Part shown: one piece after another, positions 5,515 to 6,059 of the stretch
Numbering within the stretch: the stretch's first letter is position 1
Layout: every line of letters begins with the position of its first letter
NCBI GenBank assembly: GCA_030639495.1
Contig: DAOWCP010000115.1
Span: forward strand, 1 to 6,059
DNA: 6,059 bases
Reading direction: 5' to 3'
Source of the DNA: JAGLTN01 sp023135255
GTDB lineage: Bacteria > Planctomycetota > Phycisphaerae > Sedimentisphaerales > Anaerobacaceae
The notes under the pieces: generated by a model
Seen by the model: only the letters and a program-made list of their open reading frames with translations
The model's database searches: none
What the model was told of the DNA's origin: nothing
Position numbers and translations under genes: made by a program

Positions 5515-6059
5515 TTAGGAGTTTATAAGGTCTACCAGTTTCTGGTGGACCTTTTTGTTTGCTGCGAGAATCTCTATTTTTTCGGAGTTGTATGCGTCTA
5601 TATCCATTGGGAAAATCTTTTGGCCTTTGAAGTCTGTTATTATTGCGCCGGCTGATTGTGCGATCAGTGCACCGGCAGCGATGTCCCACAATTTAGGCTC
5701 TGCTGCTATAGATGCAGCAAGTGCGCCGCTGCCGACCAGCGCCAGGTGCAGGGCGGTAGTGCCTAAGTTTCTGAACCTTGTTTGTAAAATGAGTTTTTGA
5801 ACCCATTGCGGAAGTTCGTTTTCGAAATGGCTGTCCATGCCGATACTCGCGAATTTGTCTATTGATTCATCGGAAGTTTGTATTTTTCTGTTATTCAGCT
5901 GAGCGGAGTTGCCTTTTACCGCGGTAAACATTGAGTCGGTGGACGGGTCGAATATTACAGCGACGATTGGTTCGTTTTGATACATAACAGCGATGGAAAC
6001 GACATACAGCGGGAGCTTGTGGGCGAAATTATTTGTTCCGTCGATGGGGTCGATTATCC
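5515..6059 (-). CDS. Inositol monophosphatase-family phosphatase, C-terminal part (5' end outside window)
   Basis: The frame is open from the window edge (first full codon 6057-6055) to the TAA at 5517-5515, giving 180 residues. ATG5985 is internal, because the family's first motif lies upstream of it: 'IIDPIDGTNNF' (6057-6025) holds the two metal-binding Asp and the Thr of the DPxDGT signature. It is followed by 'LPLYVVSIAVMYQNEP' and 'VIFDPSTDSMFTAVKG', as in SuhB-like enzymes. The second signature, 'WDIAAGALIAQSAGAIITDFKG', carries the third metal ligand Asp (codon 5685-5683). The C-terminus 'ILAANKKVHQKLVDLI' is the normal family end. About 85 N-terminal residues are missing if the length is the usual 260-270. 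These enzymes are cytoplasmic, Mg-dependent phosphatases of myo-inositol phosphates or related sugar or nucleotide phosphates (SuhB, CysQ and others), and the substrate cannot be fixed from this fragment. It converges on the pseudopilin operon and is probably unrelated to it. Its 3' codons overlap a plus-strand terminator. Confidence 0.92.
   Translation of the reverse strand, partial: IIDPIDGTNNFAHKLPLYVVSIAVMYQNEPIVAVIFDPSTDSMFTAVKGNSAQLNNRKIQTSDESIDKFASIGMDSHFENELPQWVQKLILQTRFRNLGTTALHLALVGSGALAASIAAEPKLWDIAAGALIAQSAGAIITDFKGQKIFPMDIDAYNSEKIEILAANKKVHQKLVDLINS
5527..5560 (+). terminator. Rho-independent terminator of the pseudopilin operon, inside the opposite gene's coding end
   Basis: AAGGTCTACCAG (5527-5538) and CTGGTGGACCTT (5542-5553) form a 12-bp stem with a UUU loop. 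The RNA has one U-G wobble (5533 with 5547). TTTTTGTTT (5552-5560) supplies the U-tract. The structure begins 69 nt after the GspK-like stop. On the minus strand the same site would have a C-A mismatch and no U-tract, so it works for plus-strand transcripts only. The bases also encode the last residues of the monophosphatase (KKVHQKLVDL). Confidence 0.85.

Noticed and set aside
5405..5689. 94-codon minus-strand open frame across the convergent gap
   Set aside because: It overlaps both the end of the GspK-like gene and the phosphatase in another frame, and it runs through the REP-like palindrome. The phosphatase frame is clearly the real one.
5555..5800. 81-codon plus-strand open frame inside the phosphatase region
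   Set aside because: It is antisense to the WDIAAG motif region and starts within the terminator U-tract.

Overview
The window looks like a piece of a bacterial chromosome of moderate G+C. By protein style it is most likely from the Planctomycetota, perhaps the Phycisphaerae. That placement is an inference from memory of similar proteins: long Asp/Asn-rich pseudopilins, a very long GspK-like protein carrying DxDGDG loops, and phrases such as 'QIMVNLVDHID' and 'GRININTAPW'. No marker gene in the window proves it.

Layout. Positions 1-5458 hold four consecutive plus-strand genes that read as the minor pseudopilins of a type II secretion or type IV pilus-like machine, in the canonical order H-I-J-K. 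These are the C-terminal part of a GspH-like protein (1-413, cut by the window edge), a GspI/PilV-like prepilin (512-1426), a GspJ/PilW-like prepilin (1452-2564, or from 1437) and a 963-residue GspK-like protein (2567-5458). I, J and K are tightly packed. H and I are separated by 98 nt that contain several inverted repeats. On the minus strand, converging on the cluster, is the C-terminal two thirds of an inositol monophosphatase-family enzyme (5515-6059, 5' end outside the window).

How it works together. In known type II secretion systems GspI, GspJ and GspK form the tip complex that starts pseudopilus assembly, with GspH below it. Here I and J keep the prepilin peptidase site with Glu at mature position 5. 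K has a non-acidic residue there, as expected for the tip subunit. All three full-length proteins are roughly two to three times the usual family length and rich in Asp, and K has a segment resembling a lamin-tail (Ig-like) fold. The ATPase, platform, secretin and major pseudopilin genes are not in the window.

Most notable nucleotide signals. (1) A strong plus-strand intrinsic terminator (12-bp stem, U-rich tail) lies inside the 3' coding end of the converging monophosphatase gene. (2) A 27-nt REP-like palindrome sits in the 56-nt convergent gap. (3) Paired ATG codons around an AGGTA core occur at the starts of both the J and K genes. I found no tRNA, rRNA, CRISPR array or insertion sequence, and no gene-free stretch longer than about 100 nt.
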